Assembly: GCA_045595425.1 (NCBI GenBank)
Contig: JAZOAL010000133.1
Span: 1-15,698, forward strand
From: SIG710 sp045595425
Lineage (GTDB): Bacteria > Bacillota > Clostridia > Oscillospirales > CAG-272
Reading direction: 5' to 3'
DNA: 15,698 nucleotides
Shown here one piece after another: positions 14,662 to 15,698 of the stretch; position 1 is the stretch's first letter; each line of letters begins with the position of its first letter. The translations under genes and the position numbers were made by a program. The notes under the pieces are model-generated. The model ran no database searches. It worked only from the letters and a program-made list of their open reading frames with translations, and had not been told where the DNA came from.

Positions 14662-15219
14662 TTAGAATCTTAATGACTGACATTCTATGCGTTCGCCTTG
14701 TCTGTAATATTCAAGACGAATTATTTTATCAGTATAATCAATCTCATAATATATACCTATAACATATCTACACACATGTTCAGGAAGTGTGACACCATCA
14801 TAAGACCAGGTATCATCAAAAGTATCCTTTGTTAATGCTCTTAAGCGTTCCTTGTCTTTCGCCTTTTCTGCTAATGGTCTATTAGCTTTTTTCATCTCTA
14901 TTGCGATAAGATTATCTTGTTCAGGATGCCTTCCTCGACTGTGCATTATTAGATCGCATGTTACATTGACTATTTGTTCTTCTTGACCGCGGATAGTTTT
15001 TTTGATCGTTTTAATGTTTCCTCGATTGCGATTATATTCAACATCTGTATAATATTCCTCAAAATCTTCACTCCGCAACATCAGCCTATTAAGGTGCAGC
15101 ATCAAAGCTCCGCATAGAGAGCGTTCTGACACTTGGCTATCCAGCAAATCCTTATCATCACGGATAAAGGCTTGATTTGATGCTAAAAACATTTCTTTAA
15201 GTTGGTTATATGTTTTCAT
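14662..15219 (-). CDS. Putative PD-(D/E)XK nuclease-fold protein, first gene of the Hachiman operon
   Basis: This 185-residue soluble protein is not one I can name. It shows the ordered pattern of a PD-(D/E)XK fold: an acidic residue in the first helix (S-E32-R-S-L-C-G-A-L), an Asp ending a beta strand (NVTCD89LIMHS), then a strand with E108-M-K110 in LIAIEMKKA. A Lys/Arg-rich stretch with RLRALT follows (111-130), and a hydrophobic strand RYVIGIYYEID at 151-161. It has no membrane segment or signal peptide. The ATG has GGGGG about 4 bases upstream, and the gene lies directly behind the operon promoter. Its position suggests an accessory nuclease or DNA-binding partner of HamAB, or a defence gene of its own sharing the promoter. 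Catalytic activity is inferred only from motif spacing. Confidence 0.6.
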   Translation of the reverse strand: MKTYNQLKEMFLASNQAFIRDDKDLLDSQVSERSLCGALMLHLNRLMLRSEDFEEYYTDVEYNRNRGNIKTIKKTIRGQEEQIVNVTCDLIMHSRGRHPEQDNLIAIEMKKANRPLAEKAKDKERLRALTKDTFDDTWSYDGVTLPEHVCRYVIGIYYEIDYTDKIIRLEYYRQGERIECQSLRF

Positions 15220-15245
15220 AATGCCCCCATAATAGTTGTTATTTT

Positions 15246-15274
15246 ATTATAACACAAATCATGCATTTTGTAAA
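15246..15274 (-). promoter_or_regulatory. Promoter of the four-gene defence operon
   Basis: On the minus strand TTTACA (15274-15269), 17 bases and TATAAT (15251-15246) form a near-consensus sigma-A promoter about 27 bases before the first start codon. The spacer contains CAAA-N8-TTTG (15255-15270), a dyad around ATGCAT that could be an operator for the small helix-turn-helix protein. No other promoter of comparable quality is visible inside the operon. Confidence 0.78.
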
Positions 15275-15304
15275 GTGCTGTCTTATATTGTATGATAAAG
15301 CATG

Positions 15305-15341
15305 AAAAGCCGAGAGTCACTTTACCTAACTCTCGGCTTTT
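15305..15341. terminator. Bidirectional terminator upstream of the defence operon
   Basis: A perfect 13-bp stem AAAAGCCGAGAGT (15305-15317) against ACTCTCGGCTTTT (15329-15341) with an 11-base loop and A/T ends on both sides. It lies 2 bases past the stop of the gene on the right and just upstream of the defence promoter, so it insulates the cassette from that transcript. Confidence 0.85.
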
Positions 15342-15343
15342 TA

Positions 15344-15698
15344 TTATGCACCTTCTTTTTGATTGCTTATAGTAGTGTTCCGGCTATCTTTGCTTTTCGT
15401 CCATTCCTCAAACTCCTTTTGCCCTTGCTCAGACTCGTAGTATGCAATTATATCCGGCAGAAGACAACGAGCGATCTCCATGCGGATATGGTCTGGGATC
15501 TGCGGAATATGGCTCTCTCCGCGCGTATCACGGAAAGCAAATTGTAGTCGCAGAATAAAGCGTTTGAACCAACCTGCTTTGATATACTCTTCCCGTAGAA
15601 ACCATGTGGCGAGGATTTCTTGTTCTTTCCTCTGCCGTTCTGCTTCTTCCTCACGCTGCTTGCGCTGAACTTCTTCCCAATCCTCAACGTCCTCGCCC
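15344..15698 (-). CDS. 3' end of an unrecognised leftward gene (truncated by window edge)
   Basis: A minus-strand frame open to the right edge ends with TAA at 15346-15344 and gives 117 C-terminal residues; the start lies outside. The first 30 or so visible residues are Glu/Arg/Gln/Lys-rich and look like a coiled coil. A more globular part follows, with the motifs WFLREEYIKAGWFKRF and HIPQIPDHIRMEIARCLLPD, then a polar tail ending EGA. No catalytic motif is visible and I do not recognise the family. The terminator directly after the stop supports a real gene. Such charged tails occur in mobilisation proteins of clostridial elements, but that is only a guess. Confidence 0.6.
   Translation of the reverse strand, partial: GEDVEDWEEVQRKQREEEAERQRKEQEILATWFLREEYIKAGWFKRFILRLQFAFRDTRGESHIPQIPDHIRMEIARCLLPDIIAYYESEQGQKEFEEWTKSKDSRNTTISNQKEGA

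Noticed and set aside
10380..15698. Attachment-site duplication of the tRNA-Glu 3' end
   Set aside because: No second copy of the terminal tRNA-Glu sequence was seen to the right within the window, and no integrase gene is present.
1..15698. CRISPR array
   Set aside because: No regularly spaced direct repeats of 25-40 bases were found. The repeats present are inverted arms or codon-level low complexity.

Overview
The window looks like a chromosomal segment of an anaerobic, Gram-positive-type member of the Bacillota (class Clostridia, probably a gut commensal lineage). Reasons: strong AGGAGG-type ribosome binding sites, lipoprotein signal peptides with LIGC-type lipoboxes, sigma-A promoters with 17-base spacers, a complete Rnf operon in the clostridial order rnfC-D-G-E-A-B, and an intergenic inverted-repeat element of a kind I recall as common in gut Clostridia. 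Genus cannot be read from this sequence.

Layout. (1) 1-1365: the first codons of a leftward gene behind a long leader hairpin, then a rightward parvulin-type (PpiC/PrsA-like) foldase lipoprotein gene closed by a perfect 18-bp terminator. (2) 1374-4874: two leftward lipoprotein genes with near-identical signal peptides. One has an extreme Asp/Glu tract and a duplicated beta-sandwich-like domain; the other is a 680-residue propeller-like repeat protein. They share a consensus promoter at 4846-4874. A 260-bp MITE-like element with 83-bp inverted ends sits between that promoter and the first start codon. (3) 4908-10100: the rnfCDGEAB operon (leftward) with its own promoter and terminator. It encodes the membrane ferredoxin:NAD+ oxidoreductase that couples electron transfer to ion export. 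(4) 10191-10459: a tRNA-Met(CAT)/tRNA-Glu(TTC) pair on the + strand with a consensus promoter and a terminator. (5) 10490-15341: a leftward, visibly AT-richer four-gene cassette of phage-defence type: a 185-residue protein with a PD-(D/E)XK-like motif set, a 61-residue excisionase-like helix-turn-helix protein, HamA (DUF1837 nuclease) and HamB (superfamily 2 helicase). HamA and HamB are the Hachiman antiphage system. (6) 15344-15698: the 3' end of an unrecognised leftward gene that runs off the window.

How it works together. The Rnf genes overlap or nearly abut and repeat an SD-plus-start module, which suggests translational coupling of subunits of one complex. The defence genes share one promoter (15246-15274) and are tightly packed, and hamA/hamB overlap by ATGA, so they should be co-expressed. 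The cassette starts just beyond the 3' end of a tRNA operon, a classic position for accessory islands. The most novel point is that the Hachiman pair is preceded in the same operon by a second candidate nuclease and a small DNA-binding protein, which may be additional effector and regulatory parts of an extended Hachiman locus.
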